Shown in pieces: positions 34,432-43,003 of a stretch of 64,000 nucleotides of DNA (within the stretch, counting starts at the first letter, position 1; each line of letters opens with the position of its first letter). Origin of the DNA: G963676655 sp963678305 (GTDB lineage: Bacteria; Verrucomicrobiota; Lentisphaeria; Victivallales; Victivallaceae); contig CAXXVV010000017.1 of NCBI GenBank assembly GCA_963678305.2, positions 62,001 through 126,000 on the forward strand, in the 5' to 3' direction. The notes below the pieces were generated by a model that did not search any database, was not told the DNA's origin, and was given only the letters and a program-made list of their open reading frames with translations. Position numbers and translations under genes: made by a program.

Positions 34432-37005
34432 ATGAAATTATCCATCAACACAACCATTGGAGTAATCGTCATGGCTGGACTGCTCAACACCGGCCTCAAC
34501 GCCGGAGATACCGACCGCAAAGTGTTTGCCCATTACATGACCTGTTTTACCGCGACTCCGGAATTCTATAAACGCGAAATCATGCTGGCGCAGCATTACG
34601 GGATCGACGGCTTCGCCCTGAACTGCGGCGAATGGTTCAAACCGGTCAAAGGCAAAGAACCGCAGCCGACCCGCTACGTAAGCAACGCCGACAATATTTT
34701 TGAACAGGCCAAGCAGTTAAATACCGGGTTCAAGCTGTTTATGTCGCCGGACTTTGCCTGTAAATCGATTCGCGAATGGTCAATGCTGAATGTAACAAGC
34801 ATGTTCACCCGTTACGCCAAACATCCGAATCTTTTCCATTACCGCGGCAAACCGTTCTATTCAGGTTATTCCGGTTTGCCGGAACAATATGCCCCGCCGA
34901 TCAAAAAACTTCGCGCTGACGGTTATGATTTTCTATTGGTGCCGAAAGCCAGCACCCCGAATTGGAAGATGGCAATGAGTATGGAGTCGGTTTTGCGCAC
35001 ACTCAAACCCGGAACTCCGTTTGACGGTCTGTTTAATTTTTCCTGTGACGGCACCGTCAGGAATATTCTACAGAACAACGCGATCTACCGGCGCGGCACT
35101 TTGTTTGCCGATAAAATCTATATGGCCGGAGTATGCCCGGCCTACAACAGCCCGAATCTGCGCGATTTTCGCGGCATGGCCGGTTACTGCGCCATGTGGC
35201 AGGGACTGATCAACGACGGCGCCGACCTGGTGGAGATCGTTACCTGGAACGACTATAACGAGGACTCAAACCTGATGCCCTACCGCTGGAAGTCAGGATT
35301 CGGCAGCAAGGCGCTGCAAAAAGCGTACTATAACCGGGACGAATCATATCTTGACGTCTCCTCTTATTTCATTAAATACTTTAAAAACGACATTGCGCCG
35401 GAAATAACTCAGGACCGGATCTACTTCTCATATCGCGCCCGGTCAAAAAAACAAGTCAAGGTCTGGAACGAACAGACCGGCAAATGGGTGGATATCCGTT
35501 TCGACAAGCATCCGTACGATCAGCTTCATGACGACGTTAAGGACTGCATTTATGTGACCGGCTTCCTGACCGCGCCGGCGGAACTCGAAGTCAGCATCGG
35601 CGGCAAAACCGCAAAATTCAAACTGGCCAAAGGTATATCAAGCTGCGAACTGCCGTTCAAACCGGGAGTTCCGCGTTTCAAACTCACCCGCAAAGGCCAA
35701 ACCCTGATCGACGTTTATGGTCGCAAAACCATTATCGACAAGATAAGCAAAGCAAACAGCGAAAAGGGCTACCATCTGGCCAACCGCACCTGGACCTCCG
35801 GCGCGGTCGCCGGAATACCGACGATCTCGCTTAACGGCAAAAATACGCTCGTCGATGTAAAATCAAGCCTGACCCTGAAGCTGCCGAAACTGAAAACCGG
35901 TACCTATAATTTCCGGGTAACCTATGCCAACGCGACCGGCAAAGAGTCAAGGCTGACCATGTATTGTAACGGCGCACCCGGCGCGACCGGAGCCCAGCCG
36001 TTTTATTTTCCGCTCTTTCTGCCGGATACCGGCGGCGAGTCCAGAACCATATCTTTCCTGTGGAGCATCTGGGACAACGCGTCAAAACTGGAAATCAAAT
36101 GCGATGATTCCAAAGATCCGAAGCTGGTCAAATGGGGGTATCCCGATATCGGCACGGCAACGATCAAATCAATCGACCTGATTCCGGTTGAACAATTCAA
36201 AACCGTAAACAAAACCGGTCTGCCGGAACTGGTCGCGATTCCCGGCGGCAGCTTTACAATGGGCTGTAACGACGCCAATCCGGACGAAGCCCCGGCCCAC
36301 GAAGTAACATTATCCCCGTTCGCTATCGGTAAATACGAAGTTACCAACGCTGAATATGAACAGTTTGATCCGTCCCACAAAGCACATCGCGACGGTTTTT
36401 CCTGGCGCGACAACGAACCGGTAATTTATGTTTCCTGGAAACACGCCGCCGCTTACTGCAACTGGCTCTCGAAAAAACACAGCCTCAAACCGGTCTATGA
36501 CGAAAAGAGCTGGAAAATAGACATGAAAGCCGACGGCTTCCGGCTCCCGACTGAGGCGGAATGGGAATTCGTCGCTACCGGCCGGGGCCAGAACCGCACT
36601 TATCCCTGGGGCAACCAGAAGCCGACAGCCGACCGGGGCAATTTCATGCTCAACAAAGCATTGGCAATCAATCCGGTTTTGTCAGCCTCAATCAAAAACG
36701 GCGTGATGATCCGCGGCGCGTTCCCGAAAGGAGCCAGCCGCGACGGCGTTATGGATATGGCTGGTAACGTCAGCGAATGGTGTTCCGATTATTTCAACGA
36801 CTATCAACCTGGCAAACAAGTTGATCCCTGCGATCAGCGCAAGTCGCATCACCGGGTGATTCGCGGCGGCTCCTGGGGCTATTACAACTACTCACAGCGC
36901 GGCAGGGACCGGGAATTCAATAATGACGGTTATCCCGGTTACATCTATCTCGGCCTCCGGGTGGCGCTGCCGCAAACCGGATTTGAAAAGCTAAACAAAA
37001 AGTAA
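34432..37005 (+). CDS. Secreted GH71-like barrel fused to a sulfatase-modifying-factor-like domain
   Basis: An 857-aa exported protein (signal near GVIVMAGLLNTGLNAG). Residues 25-390 form a GH71-like barrel (KVFAHYMTCF, HYGIDGFALNCGEW, LVEIVTWNDYNEDS), paralogous to the preceding gene. A beta-sandwich region runs to about 590. Residues about 597-850 form a formylglycine-generating-enzyme-type domain: AIPGGSFTMGC, IGKYEVTNAEYEQF, FRLPTEAEWEF, DMAGNVSEWC, RVIRGGSWGYYNY, LGLRVALP. The segment after RGGSW, where true FGE enzymes carry the two active-site Cys, has none. So this domain is probably structural or binding rather than a sulfatase activator. Confidence 0.75.
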   Translation: MKLSINTTIGVIVMAGLLNTGLNAGDTDRKVFAHYMTCFTATPEFYKREIMLAQHYGIDGFALNCGEWFKPVKGKEPQPTRYVSNADNIFEQAKQLNTGFKLFMSPDFACKSIREWSMLNVTSMFTRYAKHPNLFHYRGKPFYSGYSGLPEQYAPPIKKLRADGYDFLLVPKASTPNWKMAMSMESVLRTLKPGTPFDGLFNFSCDGTVRNILQNNAIYRRGTLFADKIYMAGVCPAYNSPNLRDFRGMAGYCAMWQGLINDGADLVEIVTWNDYNEDSNLMPYRWKSGFGSKALQKAYYNRDESYLDVSSYFIKYFKNDIAPEITQDRIYFSYRARSKKQVKVWNEQTGKWVDIRFDKHPYDQLHDDVKDCIYVTGFLTAPAELEVSIGGKTAKFKLAKGISSCELPFKPGVPRFKLTRKGQTLIDVYGRKTIIDKISKANSEKGYHLANRTWTSGAVAGIPTISLNGKNTLVDVKSSLTLKLPKLKTGTYNFRVTYANATGKESRLTMYCNGAPGATGAQPFYFPLFLPDTGGESRTISFLWSIWDNASKLEIKCDDSKDPKLVKWGYPDIGTATIKSIDLIPVEQFKTVNKTGLPELVAIPGGSFTMGCNDANPDEAPAHEVTLSPFAIGKYEVTNAEYEQFDPSHKAHRDGFSWRDNEPVIYVSWKHAAAYCNWLSKKHSLKPVYDEKSWKIDMKADGFRLPTEAEWEFVATGRGQNRTYPWGNQKPTADRGNFMLNKALAINPVLSASIKNGVMIRGAFPKGASRDGVMDMAGNVSEWCSDYFNDYQPGKQVDPCDQRKSHHRVIRGGSWGYYNYSQRGRDREFNNDGYPGYIYLGLRVALPQTGFEKLNKK

Positions 37006-37038
37006 TGGCACCGCAACTATAAAACTGCACGGACGGTA

Positions 37039-38022
37039 TTATTTTTGTAATTTTCTGAAGCAGTAGATCACGGCTCCGGCGGGGCTGAGGCCGCGGCTTA
37101 ATTGTTTTTTGTTGATTCGAGCCGGATTGTCGAATTTTGCGCCCATTTCACGGATGAATAATTTTGAACCGAGAATCGCTCCGTCGCTGAAGTGGCGGGT
37201 GCGTCGCAGAAAACGGACCGGCATCGATTCTTTGCGTCTGGCTCGTTCCTGCACCTCGAATATCTCTTCACTCGTGGCTCCGCTTTCCGCCGCGACGATT
37301 CGCGCCAGTTCACTGCGAAAATAGTTGAATAGGTCGTTGTCGGTCCATTCCGAGGTGTCGCGATGCCAGATGTTTTGTTTGAGGTGTTTGACGAAATTCG
37401 TATGAAAAAGGTGTTTGCCGGTGCCGTTGTAGCGGCCCCAGGTCGTGAAATGGTAGTCGGCTGGATCGGTGGTCAGGCCGGCGCGGACGGGGTTTAATTC
37501 TACATATAAGACGCACGCTTCCAGGGAGTTGCGACTGTCGAGGATGACGCTTTTGAATTTATTGGCCCATAGTTTGCCGATGCGGTCGCGGGATTGGTTG
37601 TAGACGACGGTGAAACGTTGTTGGAAGGCGCGCATAAAGTAGCTGATGTCGATCATTTTCAGGCCGGTTTCGCGGCATATTTCGGGATTGGCCGGGTTGA
37701 TTTTCGGCATTTGTTTCGGCGCGTACGTGAATTTATCCAACATACTGCTATAGTAGGAGTTGTGTCGTTTGGCAATCTCCTCGATCGACGGCAATTCGTC
37801 CGGCCCGGGAGCGTAAACGACCAGATGAAAGTGGTTGCCCATCCAGGCGGCTGAGATGACCTCGATCAGAAAATATTCGCAGAGATTTTGCAGCAATCGG
37901 AAGCCGTACTCCGTATCGACCTGGTTGAACGGGTGTTCGCCTTTGCAGCCTGAGGCCCGGTTCATCAGGTGGTAGTAGCAGCCTTCGCCTGTAACTTTCA
38001 TGCGCGTTCCGCGGCCTGACAT
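37039..38022 (-). mobile_element. REP-associated tyrosine transposase (RAYT), copy 2
   Basis: A 327-aa protein. HUH motif His64-x-His66 (GNHFHLVVYAPGPDEL), Tyr in YFMRAFQQRFTVVYN region, YVELNPVRAGL. It is recognisably more diverged from copies 1 and 3 than they are from each other; it has QQRF where the others have YQRRF, so the aligned Tyr is replaced by Phe. That may point to a different nucleophile or loss of activity. GGAGG 8 bp before the ATG. No terminal inverted repeats are visible. Confidence 0.86.
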
Positions 38023-38350
38023 GATTTTTTCCTCCGTTGGTTGACGAGTTTACGGTTAATATAGTGGGTGGAAACGGGTTTGTCAAATTTAAGTATTACT
38101 TAGTTTAATAAAAAATCATAAATATTTTATTTCAAAAAACATAAAACATTTGCAATACAACAAAAAACAATCTTAATCCATTGAAGAAAACATAACAGTT
38201 ACATCTTAACTGAATGCCGATGGCAGCAGAATGATAATTTTTCAGACGGCTTTTTTATGGTAAAAAGGTTGTTACGGACTTGCAAGAAGCTCATTATGTA
38301 TGTAGTTTATATGATGATTAAATTTTAACTTTTGAGCGTTTGCTTATAAT
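38023..38350. other. AT-rich intergenic stretch before dxs
   Basis: 328 bp between the divergent RAYT 2 and dxs genes. No gene, terminator or repeat recognised. TATAAT at 38344-38349 abuts the dxs ATG and is too close to serve as a normal -10 for that start. Confidence 0.5.
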
Positions 38351-40213
38351 ATGGATAATGAAATACTGCTGGAACAAATAGACAGTCCGGAAGACCTGAA
38401 AAAATTGTCTCCAGAGCAACTGGTTGAACTTTGTTCCGAATTGCGGAAAGAGTTGTTAAGTACGATTTCCGCCTGCGGCGGCCACCTTGCTCCGAATCTT
38501 GGAGTAGTTGAGCTGAGCGTGGCATTGCATTATGTCTTCGATGCCCCGAAAGACAAGCTGGTCTGGGACGTCGGGCATCAGGCTTATGTGCATAAACTGC
38601 TGACCGGACGCCGGGATAAATTTAAAACCCTGCGGAAATACAAAGGATGCCTCGGCTTTCTTTCGCCGGATGAATCAGAATATGACTGTTTCGGAGCCGG
38701 TCACGCCGGTACCGCGATTTCGGCGGCGCTGGGCATGGCAACTGCACGGGACCGGCTGCACACCGGAGAAAATGTAGTGGCAATCCTCGGCGACGGTTCG
38801 CTCTCATGCGGCATTTCGCTGGAAGGACTGAACAATATAAGCAGCCATACAAACAAGCTGATAATAGTCCTGAACGACAATAAGATGTCGATCTCGGAAA
38901 ACGTCGGAGCGGTGTCCAATTCGCTTAACCGGATCATTTCGACCAAAGGCTATAACAAGTTCAAATCGTTCATGGCCAATCTGGTTTTACATCTGCCTTA
39001 CGGATCAGATATCAAGCGTAAAATTTCCCGTCTGGAAGAAGCGGCGAAAAGTATGCTGGTACCGGGCGTGCTGTTTGAGGAACTGGGTATCCGCTATATC
39101 GGTCCGATCAACGGACATGACGTCAATGAGCTGACCCGGACACTTGAAAGCGTCAAAGAATTCAACCGGCCGGTACTGGTCCACGTTATTACTGAAAAAG
39201 GGCGCGGCTACTCTCCCGCCGAGGACGCCCCGGAAAAATTCCACGGGCTTGACGCCTTTGATCCTGATACCGGCAAAAGCAACGGTGAAAGATTCCCGAC
39301 TACATTTTCAAAAACCTTTGGCAAGACCTGTTGCTCTATGGCGGAAAAATATGACAATCTGGCGGTAATCACCGCCGCCATGCGTACCGGCACCGGGCTG
39401 CTGGAATTTTCAAAAAAATACCCGAAAAAGTTTTTCGATGTCGGCATTGCGGAGGAACATGCGGTCGTATTCGGCACCGGACTGGCCGTTTCGGGCATGA
39501 AAGTGATTGTGGCGCTCTATGCCACTTTTATGCATCGGGCACTCGATTGTGTTTTCCATGACGCCTGTTTGCAGAATCTGCCGATTGTTTTCTGTCTGGA
39601 CCGGGCTGGAATCGTCGAGGACGGCCCGACCCATCATGGTATTCACGATGTGGCATTCCTGCGTAATCTGCCGAATATATCGATAATGTCACCGGCGAAT
39701 GAAAAAGAATTGACCGCGATGATGAATCTGGCAATCGAGCATCCCGGACCAGTGGTAATCCGGTATCCGCGCGGGTATTCAGGGGCTCCTGAAGCCGGCG
39801 AATCCATTCAGTCGATTGAGTGGGGTAAAGCGGTCACGCTGAAAGACGGTTCCGACCTTGCGATATGGGCGCTGGGACGCGAAGTTTATCCTGCGCTTAA
39901 AGTAGCTGAAATACTTGAAAAGCACAATATAAGAACTAAAGTAGTCAACCCGCGTTTTATCACGCCGTTCGACGCAACGGCCCTGACGGATGATGCCGGC
40001 AAAATGCCGGTAGTGACCATCGAAGACTGCCAGGTAAGCGGCGGGCTCGGCGGTTTGGTTGATGAAATACTGATCAACAAAACCCATAAAAAAGTTCTTC
40101 ACCTCGGCTGGGGCAGAGAGATTGTCCCTCACGGCAATCCACAACTGATCCGTGAGGAAGCGGGATTGACACCAGAATTAATTGCTGAAAAATGTTTGGA
40201 ATTAATAAAATAA
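38351..40213 (+). CDS. dxs: 1-deoxy-D-xylulose-5-phosphate synthase
   Basis: A 620-aa thiamine-diphosphate enzyme that condenses pyruvate and glyceraldehyde 3-phosphate for the MEP isoprenoid pathway. The signatures are all present: SPEDLKKLS start, DVGHQAYVHKLLTGRRDKF, GAGHAGTAISAALG, the ThDP motif GDGSLSCGISLEGLNN…LNDNKMSIS, VGIAEEHAVVFGTGLA, DRAGIVEDGPTHHG and a C-terminal transketolase domain. Length is normal (about 620). There is no clear Shine-Dalgarno before the ATG. It heads a run of four co-directional genes. Confidence 0.96.
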   Translation: MDNEILLEQIDSPEDLKKLSPEQLVELCSELRKELLSTISACGGHLAPNLGVVELSVALHYVFDAPKDKLVWDVGHQAYVHKLLTGRRDKFKTLRKYKGCLGFLSPDESEYDCFGAGHAGTAISAALGMATARDRLHTGENVVAILGDGSLSCGISLEGLNNISSHTNKLIIVLNDNKMSISENVGAVSNSLNRIISTKGYNKFKSFMANLVLHLPYGSDIKRKISRLEEAAKSMLVPGVLFEELGIRYIGPINGHDVNELTRTLESVKEFNRPVLVHVITEKGRGYSPAEDAPEKFHGLDAFDPDTGKSNGERFPTTFSKTFGKTCCSMAEKYDNLAVITAAMRTGTGLLEFSKKYPKKFFDVGIAEEHAVVFGTGLAVSGMKVIVALYATFMHRALDCVFHDACLQNLPIVFCLDRAGIVEDGPTHHGIHDVAFLRNLPNISIMSPANEKELTAMMNLAIEHPGPVVIRYPRGYSGAPEAGESIQSIEWGKAVTLKDGSDLAIWALGREVYPALKVAEILEKHNIRTKVVNPRFITPFDATALTDDAGKMPVVTIEDCQVSGGLGGLVDEILINKTHKKVLHLGWGREIVPHGNPQLIREEAGLTPELIAEKCLELIK

Positions 40214-40229
40214 CTTGAAAGGCGGAATC

Positions 40230-40589
40230 ATGCGCACTATCGTAACATTTCTACTGTTTTGCCTGCTGACGGTCAGCGTATCGGCTCAGGCCGATGCCGG
40301 AGCAAAAAAAACGGAAGACAAAGTCGACCCGTTAGTAATCATGGCAAAACTGGAACAGTTGAACGTAGCGTTGAAAAAGAACGCGAAAGAAATGCACCAG
40401 CTTCGGCTCAAACTGTTGAAAACTGATCCGGAACTTAAGAAACTGCATGAAAGCATTATGGCAATGCATCGTGAACTCGCCCTGAGAATGGCGGCGAATA
40501 AAGAGATGCAGAAGCTGATAATGAGTTTTGATAAAACCAGACAGGATATCCAGAAACTGGAAAAACAACTTCCCCGCAAAGGGAAATAA
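40230..40589 (+). CDS. Small exported helical protein
   Basis: A 119-aa protein from ATG 40230 (AAAGGCGG upstream; a TTG at 40215 is too early). Signal peptide IVTFLLFCLLTVSVSAQA, then a Lys/Glu-rich, probably coiled-coil body (VALKKNAKEMHQLRLKLLK, DKTRQDIQKLEKQL). Not recognised as a named family. It lies between dxs and the LarA-like gene, with only short gaps. Confidence 0.7.
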   Translation: MRTIVTFLLFCLLTVSVSAQADAGAKKTEDKVDPLVIMAKLEQLNVALKKNAKEMHQLRLKLLKTDPELKKLHESIMAMHRELALRMAANKEMQKLIMSFDKTRQDIQKLEKQLPRKGK

Positions 40590-40617
40590 ACACAACTTTA
40601 GAAAGAGCAGGCAAACT

Positions 40618-41901
40618 ATGAGTGTATTCGCAGCCAAAGGCGGTCCGGATGTGTGTATTTCGGATGCTGAACTTCGTCAAATGATTTCAGATTCACTTGA
40701 AAAAATTGCGATCAAACCCCAAAGAGTATTACTGATCCCGCCGGACTTCACCCGGTTCAATTCCTACGCCGGACCAATTACCGCCATGGTCTATGAAATG
40801 CTGAAAGATTCATGCCACATCGATATCATTCCCGCCCTTGGAACCCACGTGGCGATGACGGAAAAGGAACTCCGTGCAATGTTCGGACCGGATATTCCTT
40901 TAGAATGTTTCAAGGTTCACGACTGGCGCAACGATGTTGTCAAAAAAGGCGTCGTTCCCGGCAGCCTGATCAAGGAATGGAGCGAAGGCAAAGTCGATTA
41001 CGAAGTCAATATCGAAGTAAATAAAATACTTTTTGACAACTATGACCTGATACTTTCTATCGGCCAGATCGTGCCGCACGAAGTTGTCGGCATGGCTAAC
41101 TACACCAAAAATATCATGGTCGGAGTCGGCGGTTCGGACATCATCAACAAATCCCACTTTCTCGGCGCGTCATACAACATGGAGCGCATCCTGGGACAAG
41201 CCGATTCCCCGGTTCGCAAGTTGTTCAACTATGGCGTCGATACTTTCCTGAGCGACCTGCCGATCTACTACCTGCTGACGGTTATGGCCCGGAACAACGA
41301 CACCGGCAAAATGGAAATGCGCGGCTTTTTTGTCGGCGACGATGAGGAAGCGTTCCTCGACGCCTGCAAAGTCAGCCAGCAGACCAATCTGGAACTGCTT
41401 GACGAACCCTTACAGAAAGTCATTGTTTACCTGGACCCGGAAGAGTTTAAAAGCACCTGGCTCGGTAACAAATCCGTTTACCGGACCCGGATGGCTATCG
41501 CCGACGACGGCGATCTGATCGTCCTGGCCCCTGCCCTGCGTGAATTCGGTGAAGATAAAGAGATTGACCGACTGATCCGCAAATACGGTTATCACGGCAC
41601 TCCGGCAACCCTGAAAGCGGTCAAAGAAAACCCGGAACTGGCGAATAACCTGAGCGCTGCGGCCCACCTGATTCACGGTTCGTCCGAAGGCCGTTTCAAG
41701 ATCACCTACTGCCCCGGACCCAGTACTTCAAAAGAGGAAATTGAAGGCGTTGGATTCGCTTATGGCGATCTGGAAGAGGTCATGAAAAAATATGATTTTG
41801 CAAATCTTAAAGACGGCTTCAATATGGTTAACGGCGAAAAAATATTCTATATCAGCAATCCCGCTCTTGGCCTGTGGGCATTAAAAGAGAATTTTAAATA
41901 A
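40618..41901 (+). CDS. LarA-like (DUF2088) racemase/epimerase family protein
   Basis: A 427-aa protein from ATG 40618 (AGAGCAGG upstream); the open frame runs further back over the previous gene but without support. LarA family marks: LIPPDFTRFNSY, IIPALGTHVAMTEKEL (the first His region), IVPHEVVGMANYTKN and GGSDIINKSHF. LarA racemises lactate using a nickel-pincer nucleotide. Several homologs act on other 2-hydroxy acids such as mannonate. In this sugar-degrading context a sugar-acid epimerase is plausible. No larBCE genes for cofactor synthesis are in the window. Confidence 0.78.
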   Translation: MSVFAAKGGPDVCISDAELRQMISDSLEKIAIKPQRVLLIPPDFTRFNSYAGPITAMVYEMLKDSCHIDIIPALGTHVAMTEKELRAMFGPDIPLECFKVHDWRNDVVKKGVVPGSLIKEWSEGKVDYEVNIEVNKILFDNYDLILSIGQIVPHEVVGMANYTKNIMVGVGGSDIINKSHFLGASYNMERILGQADSPVRKLFNYGVDTFLSDLPIYYLLTVMARNNDTGKMEMRGFFVGDDEEAFLDACKVSQQTNLELLDEPLQKVIVYLDPEEFKSTWLGNKSVYRTRMAIADDGDLIVLAPALREFGEDKEIDRLIRKYGYHGTPATLKAVKENPELANNLSAAAHLIHGSSEGRFKITYCPGPSTSKEEIEGVGFAYGDLEEVMKKYDFANLKDGFNMVNGEKIFYISNPALGLWALKENFK

Positions 41902-41913
41902 GAAAGTGATATT

Positions 41914-42915
41914 ATGTTTATTTCAGCCTCAGACGAACGGTTAAGTTTTTGCGGAGCGGTGTCCGTCCAAAAAACGTCTAACTGGTGTAAACCCTGGCGC
42001 ATGCCGTGGCAGGATATCGAGTTGTACCCCCCTCAAATGCTGGGTCATTTGCAAATGCCGGCAGGTGTCAGGATTCGTTTTGCGACCGATTCGGTCAACT
42101 TGAAACTGATCCCGGCGCCATTGTCCGACAACGGGCAAATGGACCTGGTTATCGACAATGAGATCATCGAAACGGTTGAATACCTGCAGACAGATGAAGA
42201 AATTGCCTTCGCGCCGCTGCCTGCCGGGGAAAAAGTAGTCGAGCTCTGGTTGTCTCAGCGTATGCCGATATCGGTTTGCGGTATTGTGATCGATGATAAC
42301 GCCATGATTGAAAAATCCGAAGACACCCGCCCCAAATGGATTACCTACGGCAGTTCGATCACTCAATGCGGCGCGGCCGCCAGCCCGGCCGCCACCTGGC
42401 CCGGAATTGTGGCCAGAACCCGCAACCTTAACCTGACCTGCCTGGGCTTCGGCGGTCAATGCCACGGCGATCCGGTAGTTCTGAAAATGATCCGCGATCT
42501 GCCTTCGGACATTGTCTCTTTGTGTCTCGGTATCAATATTCACGGCAACGGTTCGTTTAACGAGCGTTCTTTCCGCCCAATGGTCATGGGCGCGATCATG
42601 ACGTTCCGGGAAAAGAATCCGGATACGCCGCTGGTGATCTGTTCTCCAATTTATTGTTCAAACCGGGAAGATGGCTTGAGCGCGGGCGGCTTGTCGCTGA
42701 AAATGATGCGGGAAATGATAGCCTGCTCGGTGGAAGTTATGCGTAATCGCGGCGATAAAAAACTTTTCTATATAAACGGCCTGAACCTGTTCGATGCCGA
42801 GTTGGCGGAATATCTGCCGGATGACCTGCATCCGAATGCCGACGGCTACCGCATTCTGGGTGAAAACTTTTTGCGGGAAGTCTTTGACCTCAGTGAAGCC
42901 GGAAAAATGATTTGA
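41914..42915 (+). CDS. SGNH/GDSL hydrolase (carbohydrate-esterase-like)
   Basis: A 333-aa protein without signal peptide. The N-terminal ~130 residues form a beta-sandwich as in CE2-type or DUF4886-like esterases. The SGNH domain follows: ITYGSSITQCG (nucleophile Ser), LGFGGQCHGDP (block II Gly), SLCLGINIHGNG (block III Asn), and DDLHPNADGYRI (Asp-x-x-His). Likely deacetylates sugars inside the cell. It starts 12 bp after the LarA-like gene. Confidence 0.85.
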   Translation: MFISASDERLSFCGAVSVQKTSNWCKPWRMPWQDIELYPPQMLGHLQMPAGVRIRFATDSVNLKLIPAPLSDNGQMDLVIDNEIIETVEYLQTDEEIAFAPLPAGEKVVELWLSQRMPISVCGIVIDDNAMIEKSEDTRPKWITYGSSITQCGAAASPAATWPGIVARTRNLNLTCLGFGGQCHGDPVVLKMIRDLPSDIVSLCLGINIHGNGSFNERSFRPMVMGAIMTFREKNPDTPLVICSPIYCSNREDGLSAGGLSLKMMREMIACSVEVMRNRGDKKLFYINGLNLFDAELAEYLPDDLHPNADGYRILGENFLREVFDLSEAGKMI

Positions 42916-43003
42916 GCCACTGTGTGATAGCCCTGATTGAAATTTTCAGATTTTGAGCTATCTTAACAGGTCTTGAAAATTATAAAAATACAGGAGTATA
43001 TCA

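Noticed and set aside
34432..37005. Active formylglycine-generating enzyme for the sulfatase at 25909
   Set aside because: The FGE-type domain lacks the catalytic cysteines and the protein is exported, whereas the sulfatase has no signal peptide.
42920..42980. Terminator after the SGNH esterase gene
   Set aside because: Only a weak GATAGC/GCTATC stem with a long loop and no T-tract.
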